Shown one piece after another: positions 28,524 through 35,531 of a DNA stretch of 64,000 nucleotides. Under the pieces are notes generated by a model. The model did not search any database. It was not told the DNA's origin and saw nothing but the letters and a program-made list of their open reading frames with translations. The DNA lies in IMG/VR virus record IMGVR_UViG_3300037493_005407, positions 1-64,000 of that record; one strand, given 5' to 3'. Made by a program: the position numbers and the translations under genes. Source of the DNA: a virus. Numbering within the stretch: the stretch's first letter is position 1; every line of letters starts with the position of its first letter.

Positions 28524-28740
28524 CGCTTGCTCCTAGTAATTTGAAGAAGTTGACGCTGCGGGAGACCTCAATCAAATGCGAGCGGTTGATACCGCGAGGA
28601 GCGGCGCACGTAATGTACTCCCGTATGGCGTAGAAGCCCCACTTCTCATGCTCGGGCCAGTTTACCGGCGTGTCATACCCATCGTTTCGTTCTGTATAGC
28701 CGTTACCACGCTGCACCGTAACATGCGCATGCCGTCCCAT
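28495..28740 (-). CDS. GF-TA family miniprotein 33
   Basis: 81 aa. Core KWGFYAIREYITCAAP, second segment HLIEVSRSVNFFK. Confidence 0.65.
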   Translation of the reverse strand: MGRHAHVTVQRGNGYTERNDGYDTPVNWPEHEKWGFYAIREYITCAAPRGINRSHLIEVSRSVNFFKLLGASDGTGLPRTS

Positions 28741-28898
28741 GGTTTACGCCTCTTTTTGAGTTTTTGGTAAATGTTCGTGGTGTAAACAAAGGCTGACCAG
28801 TAGCCGTACGTTTCGTAAGCGAGGCTCTCCTCGTCGAACAGCACGGTGCTGATGAGCTTGTTTCGTTCTTGGGTTTCGGGGTCTGGTTTTACTACCAA
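28662..28898 (-). CDS. GF-TA family miniprotein 34
   Basis: 78 aa from TTG 28898, chosen because AAGAGGCG lies just upstream and it overlaps the previous stop. Core TYGYWSAFVYTTNIYQ, second segment MLRCSVVTAIQNE. Overlaps the next gene by 79 bases. Confidence 0.6.
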   Translation of the reverse strand: MVVKPDPETQERNKLISTVLFDEESLAYETYGYWSAFVYTTNIYQKLKKRRKPWDGMRMLRCSVVTAIQNETMGMTRR

Positions 28899-29089
28899 CC
28901 TACGCCTCTTATAAGGGTTTCGAGTGTCATGTGAAGTGCATTGATTTGGTTCGCTACCTGCTCGTGTTGCCAGCAACGCGGTATGTACTTTTTGATGCAT
29001 CCCGTTGCAACGGCGAGGTCGTTCGAGAATTCGCGAGCGGTGCGTAACCCGCATACTTCGTACAGGTCACGCATGGGCTTATAGAGCAT
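28892..29089 (-). CDS. GF-TA family miniprotein 35
   Basis: 65 aa. Core VCGLRTAREFSNDLAV close to the N-terminus, second segment NALHMTLETLIRG. Confidence 0.65.
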   Translation of the reverse strand: MLYKPMRDLYEVCGLRTAREFSNDLAVATGCIKKYIPRCWQHEQVANQINALHMTLETLIRGVGW

Positions 29090-29300
29090 GACCTTTTCCC
29101 CATTCCCTCCATAGATTGTTTAGGGTGTCTATGATTGCGTCCACTTGGTAACGCACCGACTCGCTTTTTCCGTGCCATACGTCTGGTAGTTCGTCGTCTG
29201 CTACGTACTCCTTGTCTTGTGTGTATCGGCGGGCTGTTAGGACTCCTACCGTCGCGTATTGAACACGTCGTTCTTCAGAGATGTGCAGGGGTGGTTTCAT
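29079..29300 (-). CDS. GF-TA family miniprotein 36
   Basis: 73 aa. Core TVGVLTARRYTQDKEY, second segment QVDAIIDTLNNLWRE. Confidence 0.65.
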   Translation of the reverse strand: MKPPLHISEERRVQYATVGVLTARRYTQDKEYVADDELPDVWHGKSESVRYQVDAIIDTLNNLWREWGKGHAL

Positions 29301-29454
29301 TTGGGCTCGATAGCAGTAGCGCTACAATAGTTCGTTGAATTTCTTCCCATTCTCTCCTGGACACGGTCCACCGGTTATCTTCCATTAAATAATGGAGTAT
29401 CGTTTCTAACCCAGCGTCTTGATAACGCTTAAAGAAGGGCGGTAGTGATTTCAT
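29275..29454 (-). CDS. GF-TA family miniprotein 37
   Basis: 59 aa from ATG 29454 (GGAAAC upstream). Core DAGLETILHYLMEDNR, second segment EEIQRTIVALLLS. Confidence 0.65.
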   Translation of the reverse strand: MKSLPPFFKRYQDAGLETILHYLMEDNRWTVSRREWEEIQRTIVALLLSSPNETTPAHL

Positions 29455-29632
29455 AGATTGTTTCCAAATCAGACAGGGTGTAGCGAAGTTCATTCCACGC
29501 GCCTGTGTACTTTTCGCTGTGCTCCAGGAGCAGTAGGTGACTGATCGCTATGAGAGTTCCGTGTAGGTGGTGGCGCGCGAAGTAGGCGTGGTTTAATAAA
29601 CCCTCAGATTTATCACCACTTGTTAACGGCAT
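29429..29632 (-). CDS. GF-TA family miniprotein 38 (diverged)
   Basis: 67 aa from ATG 29632. Core SEGLLNHAYFARHHLH has Gly and aromatic positions but a shifted Ala-Tyr; second segment LRYTLSDLETIYEI fits the family well. Confidence 0.6.
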   Translation of the reverse strand: MPLTSGDKSEGLLNHAYFARHHLHGTLIAISHLLLLEHSEKYTGAWNELRYTLSDLETIYEITTALL

Positions 29633-29978
29633 CGCGTACCTGATTTTGAAGGTCACGCATCTGCCATCCCCGGCCCATCTTGGAACTGAAGATGCCGAGG
29701 TCCGCGGCGATCTTCTTCATGAGGGCAAGCCCGTGCACGCCTTCCAGGGCATTGATGGGAGCACCGTTCATGTCGAACAGCTGGGACTTAGGATTCCGCT
29801 TTTCCGTGGTGTGGCGCTCGGCGACATCCTTGAGGACTGTGGGAGGCACTCCCAGCTCGACGAGTTGTGCGATTGCGTAAATGGTGTGACCGTCTCCGCC
29901 GAGGAAATCGAGAATCTCTTCGACCTTTTCTTTTCCGAGTTCTTTGGTCCAATTCATTGTGGTTGAATCTGTAGCCAT
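29613..29978 (-). CDS. Helical protein, not GF-TA
   Basis: 121 aa. Well-behaved soluble helical protein with the GDGHTIYAIAQLVELGVPP segment, then VLKDVAERHTTEKRNPKS and LMKKIAADLGIFSSK, hinting at a helix-turn-helix-like DNA-binding fold. Unproven. Could be a regulator within the operon. Confidence 0.65.
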   Translation of the reverse strand: MATDSTTMNWTKELGKEKVEEILDFLGGDGHTIYAIAQLVELGVPPTVLKDVAERHTTEKRNPKSQLFDMNGAPINALEGVHGLALMKKIAADLGIFSSKMGRGWQMRDLQNQVRDAVNKW

Positions 29979-30151
29979 GGGTAATCCTCTCTTGCTGCGT
30001 TTTCGATGCTTTGAGCGAGTTCGAAGCGGGATATGTCAAGGACACATCCTGGGATGTTTAGTTGGTGCCAAGCGGCCGTGGTGTAACCACAGTCATCGGC
30101 GATTTGTGTGAACCTTGCGGAGTAGTTCCATTCAAACAGGGTGTCTTCCAT
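29954..30151 (-). CDS. GF-TA family miniprotein 39
   Basis: 65 aa. Core DCGYTTAAWHQLNIPG, second segment RFELAQSIENAARED. It lies downstream of the minus-strand copy of the promoter-like element. Confidence 0.65.
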   Translation of the reverse strand: MEDTLFEWNYSARFTQIADDCGYTTAAWHQLNIPGCVLDISRFELAQSIENAAREDYPWLQIQPQ

Positions 30152-30209
30152 TCAGAGGCTCCAAGACGATTAGGATGGTGTGGTCTGGAAGGATTTCGCA
30201 GATAACGAC

Positions 30210-30431
30210 TCAGAGCTCCGGGTGTGCCTCGAGCTGGTTACCCGCTGTACGTAGGGCGCCTTCAGGCGTCATCACAATGCGGATGCGCGTTAGTGAACCC
30301 TCAGCATTCTTCTCCTGGACATAGGACCCCTGCATGACGACTACCTCCTGGATTTGTGTTTTGGTGCACCCACCTAGGAGAAAGGCTAGTACTACAACGA
30401 GCCTTTTACCAAAAGTGCATGCGGATTCCAT
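30210..30431 (-). CDS. Small lipoprotein
   Basis: 73 aa from ATG 30431. Basic n-region (GKR), hydrophobic core LVVVLAFLL and lipobox LGGC at about residues 19-22, so the mature N-terminus would be a lipidated Cys followed by about 50 residues. Possible outer-membrane partner (o-spanin-like) of the membrane coiled-coil proteins, but distance and length make this speculative. Confidence 0.6.
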   Translation of the reverse strand: MESACTFGKRLVVVLAFLLGGCTKTQIQEVVVMQGSYVQEKNAEGSLTRIRIVMTPEGALRTAGNQLEAHPEL

Positions 30432-30568
30432 TGCAGAGGTCCGTCGTATTTTTTCCATTGTCCGTTCACTTTACTATAAACGACGTCGCATTCACAACAT
30501 TGAATAACCGTCTCAGAGTACATCATGATGTTACTCGCGCACTCGGGGCACGTGTCGAACTCGGGCAT
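30392..30568 (-). CDS. Zinc-ribbon miniprotein
   Basis: 58 aa from ATG 30568 with GGAAACC upstream. CPECASNIMMYSETVIQCCEC is a compact ribbon. Not GF-TA. Confidence 0.65.
   Translation of the reverse strand: MPEFDTCPECASNIMMYSETVIQCCECDVVYSKVNGQWKKYDGPLQWNPHALLVKGSL
30402..30415 (-). promoter_or_regulatory. Minus-strand copy of the promoter-like element
   Basis: Read leftward, CTTTTGGTAAAAGG matches the rightward copies (best to 44210). It lies inside the overlap of two genes, so it may be coincidental coding sequence or an internal promoter for genes from 30151 downward. Confidence 0.3.
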
Positions 30569-30570
30569 GA

Positions 30571-30843
30571 TTATGGTTTCCAATCCAGGAACTCCTTCTG
30601 GTGAAAACAAAACCCGATAGCCGTTGCCAGACAATACGCCCTGTTGTTTTTCAAGATCTCGTCACAGTAACTTAGGACCGTAGTGAATCCTTGGTCATAC
30701 GCAAAGAATATGACTCCATCGTTGCTTTCCCCAGAGGCCATCACAACCCTATTTAGTAAACGGTATTCGTCTAAACGTGGGATATCTTCAGTTAAGAAAC
30801 GTAAAAAATATTCACGTGTACTAAAGTGCGGATTACTGCTCAT
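30571..30843 (-). CDS. GF-TA family miniprotein 40
   Basis: 90 aa. Core DQGFTTVLSYCDEILK near residue 50 after a helical N-terminal extension, then AYCLATAIGFCFHQKEF. Confidence 0.65.
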   Translation of the reverse strand: MSSNPHFSTREYFLRFLTEDIPRLDEYRLLNRVVMASGESNDGVIFFAYDQGFTTVLSYCDEILKNNRAYCLATAIGFCFHQKEFLDWKP

Positions 30844-31042
30844 TTCTTGCGGCCTCTTCCGTCACCATACTGATATGCATTTGCATGTTACGGTAGATAA
30901 GGGTGGCTGTTTCGCTTCTTTCCCACCTACCCTGTGTATGACTTAGGAAGATACTGTGTGTTGTTACCGTATAGAAGCCGGCAGCTTCTCCATAGTGCAT
31001 ATTGAGATTTCTGAAGTCGAGCTGAGCAGAGTCGCTAATCAT
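30833..31042 (-). CDS. GF-TA family miniprotein 41
   Basis: 69 aa, GGAGG upstream. Core AAGFYTVTTHSIFLSH, second segment ATLIYRNMQMHIS. Confidence 0.65.
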   Translation of the reverse strand: MISDSAQLDFRNLNMHYGEAAGFYTVTTHSIFLSHTQGRWERSETATLIYRNMQMHISMVTEEAARNEQ

Positions 31043-31202
31043 CTTTTGTTTCCTCCGCGATTACTCCTTCGTTCATGCGGGAGCTTACTGTTTCGAGAAT
31101 GAGTTCAACGGCGAGGGCGGTCGTTACGGAGCGGAGGGCTGTTTCGAAGCCTTCCCCATCGGCTAAGGCATAGAGCATTTCGGTGGCGATGTCAGCTCCC
31201 AT
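31035..31202 (-). CDS. GF-TA family miniprotein 42
   Basis: 55 aa, ATG after AAAGGGGCGGT. Core GEGFETALRSVTTALA, second segment VELILETVSSRMNE. Start overlaps the upstream member by 40 bases. Confidence 0.7.
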   Translation of the reverse strand: MGADIATEMLYALADGEGFETALRSVTTALAVELILETVSSRMNEGVIAEETKDD

Positions 31203-31411
31203 ACCGCCCCTTTCAGCGTGTCGTTAAGGTCAGGAAAAAAGGCGTGTAGGTCTTTGCCCTGAAGGACGTCCAAGGTGTCCAGGATGACCTGCCCCGCTTC
31301 GCCGCGCCACGCCATCATATGCACCGTAATTAGACCGTGCTCCTTGAGGGCGTGCATGCGAAAGACACCTTCGAGATTTTCGTTTGGTTTATCCTGGTGC
31401 TTAAGCGTCAT
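31163..31411 (-). CDS. GF-TA family miniprotein 43
   Basis: 82 aa from ATG 31411 (GAGGT upstream). Core EHGLITVHMMAWRGEA, then VILDTLDVLQGKDLHAFFPD. VLQG-D matches member 29. Upstream-most clear member of the family. Confidence 0.65.
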   Translation of the reverse strand: MTLKHQDKPNENLEGVFRMHALKEHGLITVHMMAWRGEAGQVILDTLDVLQGKDLHAFFPDLNDTLKGAVWELTSPPKCSMP

Positions 31412-31640
31412 ACTTAACCTCAACCGTGATGCTTTCCAGTACCGCTTCGAGAGCCTCCTTGGCTATCGCGATTGGGATATGGTTGTCCGTGATAACGCCT
31501 ACGATAGCCGTCATCAGCGTCGTCATCATCTCTGCGGGTTCCCACTCGTCGTCGTCACAGTCGAATGAGACGACCTGGTCCGTTTCGTTGATACTCGTTA
31601 GCCCGATAATGATTGTCTTAGTGTCGTCTTCAGCCGCCAT
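31401..31640 (-). CDS. Hypothetical protein
   Basis: 79 aa from ATG 31640. Acidic centre (FDCDDDEWEPAEM), helical second half (MTTLMTAIVGVITDNHIPIAIAKEALE). It resembles a degenerate family second segment but has no G-F core. Confidence 0.6.
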   Translation of the reverse strand: MAAEDDTKTIIIGLTSINETDQVVSFDCDDDEWEPAEMMTTLMTAIVGVITDNHIPIAIAKEALEAVLESITVEVKYDA

Positions 31641-31902
31641 TGCGTGCCTTTTGTAGTGCCTCTTCGCCCCCAAGCGCGTTTAATAGGCGTGCGTATTCCG
31701 TGTCTGTGCCTAGGTGGCGCCATGTATACTCAAAAGCGGCATCTATTATCGCAGTACATACGGGCTCGCACAAGTCCCCATCTTCAGTGCATTTCATTGT
31801 AAATACGCAGAAAGGCCGACAAACAGTATGCGATTCGTGGAGCCGGTAATGCTCACAAGTATGGTCACACCGTGTTTTCCCCCGACGGGTGTTCAGGTCC
31901 AT
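31630..31902 (-). CDS. Cys-rich small protein
   Basis: 90 aa, GGAGGAATATCC before ATG. CDHTCEHYRLHESHTVCRPFC and later CEPVC: six or more Cys with His, a probable zinc-binding N-terminal half, then a helix. Confidence 0.7.
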   Translation of the reverse strand: MDLNTRRGKTRCDHTCEHYRLHESHTVCRPFCVFTMKCTEDGDLCEPVCTAIIDAAFEYTWRHLGTDTEYARLLNALGGEEALQKARNGG

Positions 31903-32080
31903 TGGATATTCCTCCGAGCTTGTCGAGCTCTGCGAGTTCCCGCCGTATCTTACCGGCGTAGAGATTGATGTACTCCGCTTGTCCGCAGGTGCGTGTTATG
32001 AGCCTAGCCAGGTGTGCAATTGCGAGGAGGTGCTGCATCCGCTTTCCAGCGGTTTCAACCGTGGGAGGAACGAGCGTCAT
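31865..32080 (-). CDS. Helical protein
   Basis: 71 aa, GGAGGGC before ATG. Residues 10-55 amphipathic helix (KRMQHLLAIAHLARLITR). Overlaps the next gene by 38 bases. Confidence 0.65.
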   Translation of the reverse strand: MTLVPPTVETAGKRMQHLLAIAHLARLITRTCGQAEYINLYAGKIRRELAELDKLGGISNGPEHPSGENTV

Positions 32081-32089
32081 GGTGCCCTC

Positions 32090-32314
32090 CTAGTAGAAGT
32101 CCAGACCGAGAGCTGATGTCTCCTTCAGTCTACCCTCCGCAAGCTCATCGTCGATCCACTTTGAAAGGTCTTCACACGTACCGCGAAGAACGCGGAGGCG
32201 CCGAGCAACATCTGCCCACGCTTCAGCGCGTGTAGCAAATGCTCCCGGCGTGTCCTCCGCGACCTCACAGACAAGAACCACTCGAGCGTCGAGTTTTACT
32301 TGAGGCTGGTACAT
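32090..32314 (-). CDS. Hypothetical protein
   Basis: 74 aa. Beta start (VKLDARVVLVCEV), then an amphipathic helix with GAFATRAEAWADVARRL, distantly similar to the GF-TA core. Membership not claimed. Confidence 0.65.
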   Translation of the reverse strand: MYQPQVKLDARVVLVCEVAEDTPGAFATRAEAWADVARRLRVLRGTCEDLSKWIDDELAEGRLKETSALGLDFY

Positions 32315-32316
32315 GC

Positions 32317-32958
32317 CTAAAGGTTAGGCGCGTTGTCTATCCCGTGGTCCCAAGGCACTTGGGAAGTGAAACCGTCCAGCTTGGCCATCTTGACATGTTC
32401 CTGGCAGACGTAGATGTGCGAACCATCTGCATGGCCAAGGCATAAGCAGGACCAGCGTGCGCAGTCTTTGTCGATGCTGCTGCACGCCTTAGGCTGGATC
32501 TGCACCCCCTCGATGGGCTGCACCATCCAGGAGCTCATCTTGTCCGGGTCTGAGCAGTGTACCTCGGCGGTGTCGTGGTCGACCGTCTTGATGACACGTA
32601 GACCGTTGAACCGCCCGCGGACACCCTGACCCACGTGTGCGTGCACGACGACGCCGTACGCCTTCACCCAGGCAAGACGTAGCTTGCGGTAGGCGCTGCG
32701 CTGGTGATAGTCCGCTTGGTCGAGGATCTCGACGAGGTTTGAATCCGGACTCCAACCCTTGTGCTCGAGGTCCTTGGCGAGCTCGTAGCCGTCCCAGCTG
32801 ACTGAGTCCACGAGCACACCAGAGACGTCCTCTTCTACTTGGTCCGAATCGACGTTCTTTTCCCACTTCAAAAGAGCCGGCAGCAGCTCTTTGACGACTG
32901 CGCGGCAGACTTCGACCCCGCGCTCTTTGGGACTGTCCGGAATGTTTTTGTAGTTCAT
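32317..32958 (-). CDS. Hypothetical 213-aa protein
   Basis: 213 aa, ATGA overlap upstream. Helical N-terminal half, then a beta-rich part with VVHAHVGQGVRGRFNGLRVI, and a Cys/His-rich C-terminus (CARWSCLCLGHADGSHIYVCQEH) likely to bind zinc. No family recognised. Confidence 0.7.
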   Translation of the reverse strand: MNYKNIPDSPKERGVEVCRAVVKELLPALLKWEKNVDSDQVEEDVSGVLVDSVSWDGYELAKDLEHKGWSPDSNLVEILDQADYHQRSAYRKLRLAWVKAYGVVVHAHVGQGVRGRFNGLRVIKTVDHDTAEVHCSDPDKMSSWMVQPIEGVQIQPKACSSIDKDCARWSCLCLGHADGSHIYVCQEHVKMAKLDGFTSQVPWDHGIDNAPNL

Positions 32959-33191
32959 GTGATCTCCTTCAATAGTGCTTCACGTTCTTCGGCGTCGAGC
33001 TCATAGAAACAGTCCGCATTGGTGCACTTGATATTGTCGATGCTGAGCGTCTCGCAGAATTCGGGCTCACCCCACATGAAGTATTCGCTGTGCGTTTTGG
33101 GATCGTACTCTAAATGGATTGCTTGTTTTTCGTAGATGGTTTGGTCTGCTTCAAACTCTTGCTTGCCGCATTTTGGGCACTTAAAAGGCAT
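32955..33191 (-). CDS. Zinc-ribbon protein
   Basis: 78 aa. MPFKCPKCGKQEFEAD and IKCTNADCFYELDAEE form a split ribbon. Its first 27 codons overlap the 3' end of the upstream gene. Confidence 0.7.
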   Translation of the reverse strand: MPFKCPKCGKQEFEADQTIYEKQAIHLEYDPKTHSEYFMWGEPEFCETLSIDNIKCTNADCFYELDAEEREALLKEIT

Positions 33192-33469
33192 TCGGCTTTC
33201 TCCTTCGGTATCAGTCCGCGGCCTTTACAGCAGAGGCACTCGACGAGGTTGTGTTTTGCTTGTAGCGTCTTTGCAAACACTTTACCGGTGGTCTGCTTAC
33301 CGCACGCGTGGCATTCTATTGGGTCGTTTGTGTGTAGTAGCTCACACTCTTCGTCTTTTTCGTCGTCGTCCCAGTATTCAATAGTGAAATTGTCCTTCTC
33401 CCCACATACCGGACACTTCCATTCTTCGTCGGTTGGCTGATACGGCGTGTGTTTGCGATTACAAGGCAT
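33110..33469 (-). CDS. Conserved phage zinc protein (MPCNRKH family)
   Basis: 119 aa. Opens MPCNRKHTPYQPTDEEWKCP, then CPVCG, DEECELLHTNDPIECHACG and NLVECLCCKGRGLIP, a pattern known from many phages: three Cys knuckles, the last DnaJ-like (CxxCxGxG). Homologues probably end soon after GLIP; the 82-base overlap with the next gene encodes a Lys/Ser-rich tail. Confidence 0.75.
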   Translation of the reverse strand: MPCNRKHTPYQPTDEEWKCPVCGEKDNFTIEYWDDDEKDEECELLHTNDPIECHACGKQTTGKVFAKTLQAKHNLVECLCCKGRGLIPKEKAECLLSAQNAASKSLKQTKPSTKNKQSI

Positions 33470-33716
33470 CGTTACCCTTTCTTATACGCGTCCAGCGTAT
33501 CATGACCTCATTGAGCTTGTTTTCAGTCTCGAACTCAATGAAGTCGTCCTTCTTGTTCAAACCCTCGTCGTAAATGACCCTTACTCGGAGGTCTCCTTCT
33601 TGCTCCAATTCGACATGCTCGAATGGGATACGCGCCCGTACCTCACGGGACACCCCTAAGAAGGTGTCCAAGGTACCGGGGTCTGTGCGAAAGTACTGAA
33701 ATGTGTATTGCGTCAT
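33459..33716 (-). CDS. Hypothetical protein, first gene after a terminator
   Basis: 85 aa, AAGGATGACGA before ATG. Small alpha/beta protein (TFQYFRTDPGTLDTFLG; DLRVRVIYDEGLNKKDDFI). It would open the long leftward operon running towards 10785, but no promoter is evident in the 50 bases between it and the terminator. Confidence 0.65.
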   Translation of the reverse strand: MTQYTFQYFRTDPGTLDTFLGVSREVRARIPFEHVELEQEGDLRVRVIYDEGLNKKDDFIEFETENKLNEVMIRWTRIRKGNDAL

Positions 33717-33768
33717 TCGTCATCCTTCTTGTTTTCAAAAACAGCTCAAGAAGCGATTAAGATACCAG

Positions 33769-33802
33769 AAAAAAAAGGGAAGGGCTATCGCTAGCCCCTC
33801 CC
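33769..33802 (-). terminator. Strong intrinsic terminator (leftward)
   Basis: GGGAGGGGCTA-GCGA-TAGCCCTTCCC, 11-bp stem with one G-U, followed by eight T in leftward reading. Lies 15 bases after the 117-aa gene. Confidence 0.9.
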
Positions 33803-33816
33803 CCTTCCCCCATGGA

Positions 33817-34170
33817 TTACTCCGGCTTTGCAGCCGTCTCCATTTGGAGTTGGTTGGTGATATATTCCTTGAGGCTCGTGGCGGGACGGCTGCGGGAGGC
33901 GTTGTCTCTGTAATAGACCACCGCCTCATAAATGAGGATGTTCAACGGCATGCCGCGTTCGGTTGCTGTTTCGTAGATTTCGCGTGCCTGCGAATACAGC
34001 ATGTAAACAGCGATCTGCTCAGTGTGCCGACGGATGAAGCCCGCGGTAACGCCGAAGCTCTTGGCCAGACTCTGCACCGGACGCTTATAGACCTGGCGCC
34101 CGTCGAGGATGTTTACGAGAACGTTGGCCATCACTGAGATGGCGGTTTCAGCTACGGGTTGCTTACTCAT
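33817..34170 (-). CDS. Helical protein
   Basis: 117 aa, ATGA overlap. All-helical with SLAKSFGVTAGFIRRHTEQIAVY, which could be a helix-turn-helix; a DNA-binding role is possible. Last gene before the terminator. Confidence 0.65.
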   Translation of the reverse strand: MSKQPVAETAISVMANVLVNILDGRQVYKRPVQSLAKSFGVTAGFIRRHTEQIAVYMLYSQAREIYETATERGMPLNILIYEAVVYYRDNASRSRPATSLKEYITNQLQMETAAKPE

Positions 34171-34634
34171 TCTACTTCTCCTGAGAATTTGGGTTTGGGA
34201 TCTGCGTCACTCTGTGTCTTCCAGAATTTGACGCCTTCGATTTCTTTTGTGATGACCTTCATACCGTTAGGACTTCTCTTCGCAAAGGTATAACGGGTCT
34301 TGCTTACCATGTCACTGTTAACTACACGGCCGCATAACTGCGTCATACCCTTCTCGATCTCCGCTGAAGAGTGCCAGTTACCGTCACTCATTACCTTGGC
34401 ATAAGCCTCTTTGAGGGGGATGTCCGCGTAAAATACTTTTCGCTTTTCATGGGGAGGAGGACTTGGAGTGAGTTTATACTCGGGAGCAGCGCGCTCTGCT
34501 TCCTTAGTGATGCTTTCTTTGATGAGACTTTCTACCTTGGGGAAAAGATCGAGCACGCGGTTGATTTCATCCGCACGCGTCAGGAGCTCGTCTCTCTTCT
34601 CCATCAGCACTTTCCGTAATTCCTGCAGGTTCAT
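34167..34634 (-). CDS. Coiled-coil protein with C-terminal winged-helix-like part
   Basis: 155 aa, GAGGAGATACAG before ATG. N-terminal coiled coil (1-45), Pro-rich linker (KLTPSPPPHEKRK), then LKEAYAKVMSDGNWHSSAEIEKGM, a pattern typical of winged-helix domains. A DNA-binding regulator is plausible. Confidence 0.65.
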   Translation of the reverse strand: MNLQELRKVLMEKRDELLTRADEINRVLDLFPKVESLIKESITKEAERAAPEYKLTPSPPPHEKRKVFYADIPLKEAYAKVMSDGNWHSSAEIEKGMTQLCGRVVNSDMVSKTRYTFAKRSPNGMKVITKEIEGVKFWKTQSDADPKPKFSGEVE

Positions 34635-34863
34635 CTGTATCTCCTCGTTTGGTAATTGACACCTGGGTTATCCAGCCCAGGAGCTCAGAGAGTGATTGGG
34701 CATCGTGCTTTGTTATCTGTGTGTACTTGTTCGAATACCCCTTCTCGATTGCTACTATGCGGCGCTCACACGCCTTGAGTACGTCTTCAACGAGCGCGAG
34801 CGGCTGGCGCTTGAGCGCTAACAGTTTACGCACGTTCGCCATTACCGCAGAAACACTGGGCAT
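34567..34863 (-). CDS. Hypothetical helical protein
   Basis: 98 aa. Helical with a basic centre (LKACERRIVAIEKGYSNKY). The final about 22 residues overlap the next gene by 68 bases and are low-complexity acidic. Confidence 0.6.
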   Translation of the reverse strand: MPSVSAVMANVRKLLALKRQPLALVEDVLKACERRIVAIEKGYSNKYTQITKHDAQSLSELLGWITQVSITKRGDTDEPAGITESADGEERRAPDACG

Positions 34864-34889
34864 GACCGTCCTCCTTATACCTACGTTTG

Positions 34890-35072
34890 CTAGTCTTTTG
34901 GGAGAGTCCCCTGTAGCTGACGTAATACCCGAAGCTGCCTACGAACGCGTTCCCACCCTCCATATATGAAGGTATGCTCTTTCGTGAGCTTGAGTCTGTC
35001 TACTGTCTCACGGTACGCGTTATCCACTGAAACCAGTGCCTCAACCATCTTGTTAATGTCTACGAGGTGCAT
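34890..35072 (-). CDS. Small basic helical protein
   Basis: 60 aa from ATG 35072. Helix-forming throughout (DINKMVEALVSVDNAYRETV; WERVRRQLRVLRQLQG). Confidence 0.6.
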   Translation of the reverse strand: MHLVDINKMVEALVSVDNAYRETVDRLKLTKEHTFIYGGWERVRRQLRVLRQLQGTLPKD

Positions 35073-35248
35073 TTGGTATGCACGCGGACAATCGGCTCTG
35101 CGAGTCCATCCGCAAAGTCCACTTCCACGCAATTCTCTGCGTGTTTGCAGACGTAGACACGCTGTCCTTTTTCGTACTTTTCGATTTTGAATGACACGTC
35201 TCTGACGGTCAGACGGACAGCCTTAGCGGGGTGCGTGCTTTCCCACAT
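35060..35248 (-). CDS. Small beta-rich protein
   Basis: 62 aa from ATG 35248 (GAGGAT upstream). Alternating strands (VRLTVRDVSFKIEKYEKGQR; VEVDFADGLAEPIVRV) with two Cys, resembling a small barrel. Confidence 0.6.
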   Translation of the reverse strand: MWESTHPAKAVRLTVRDVSFKIEKYEKGQRVYVCKHAENCVEVDFADGLAEPIVRVHTKCTS

Positions 35249-35531
35249 GTTGCGGTATCCTCGAGTTGGGGCACACGAGGACTGTACCGCAAATCTGGGT
35301 ACCCAGTACCTCGCTCGCCGGTTTGTTATAGAAAGATGCAATACGTGCAACGCGCACGTTAACCAAACCAATGATACCGGGCTCTACGCGGCTGGGAACG
35401 ATTCCTAAAGTGAGGGACTCTAGGTAATGCGCCAACTCTTGCGACGAGTAGCGCTCTCCGTCTTTAGGTGCGATGATGTCGTATATCCCACCCGGGTAGT
35501 ACAGAAGGTCATGTAGGGATGACTGGGTCAT
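35223..35531 (-). CDS. Hypothetical protein
   Basis: 102 aa from ATG 35531. Alpha/beta; IIAPKDGERYSSQELAHYLESL then strands to the C-termin. PQHVGKHAPR. No family recognised. Confidence 0.6.
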   Translation of the reverse strand: MTQSSLHDLLYYPGGIYDIIAPKDGERYSSQELAHYLESLTLGIVPSRVEPGIIGLVNVRVARIASFYNKPASEVLGTQICGTVLVCPNSRIPQHVGKHAPR

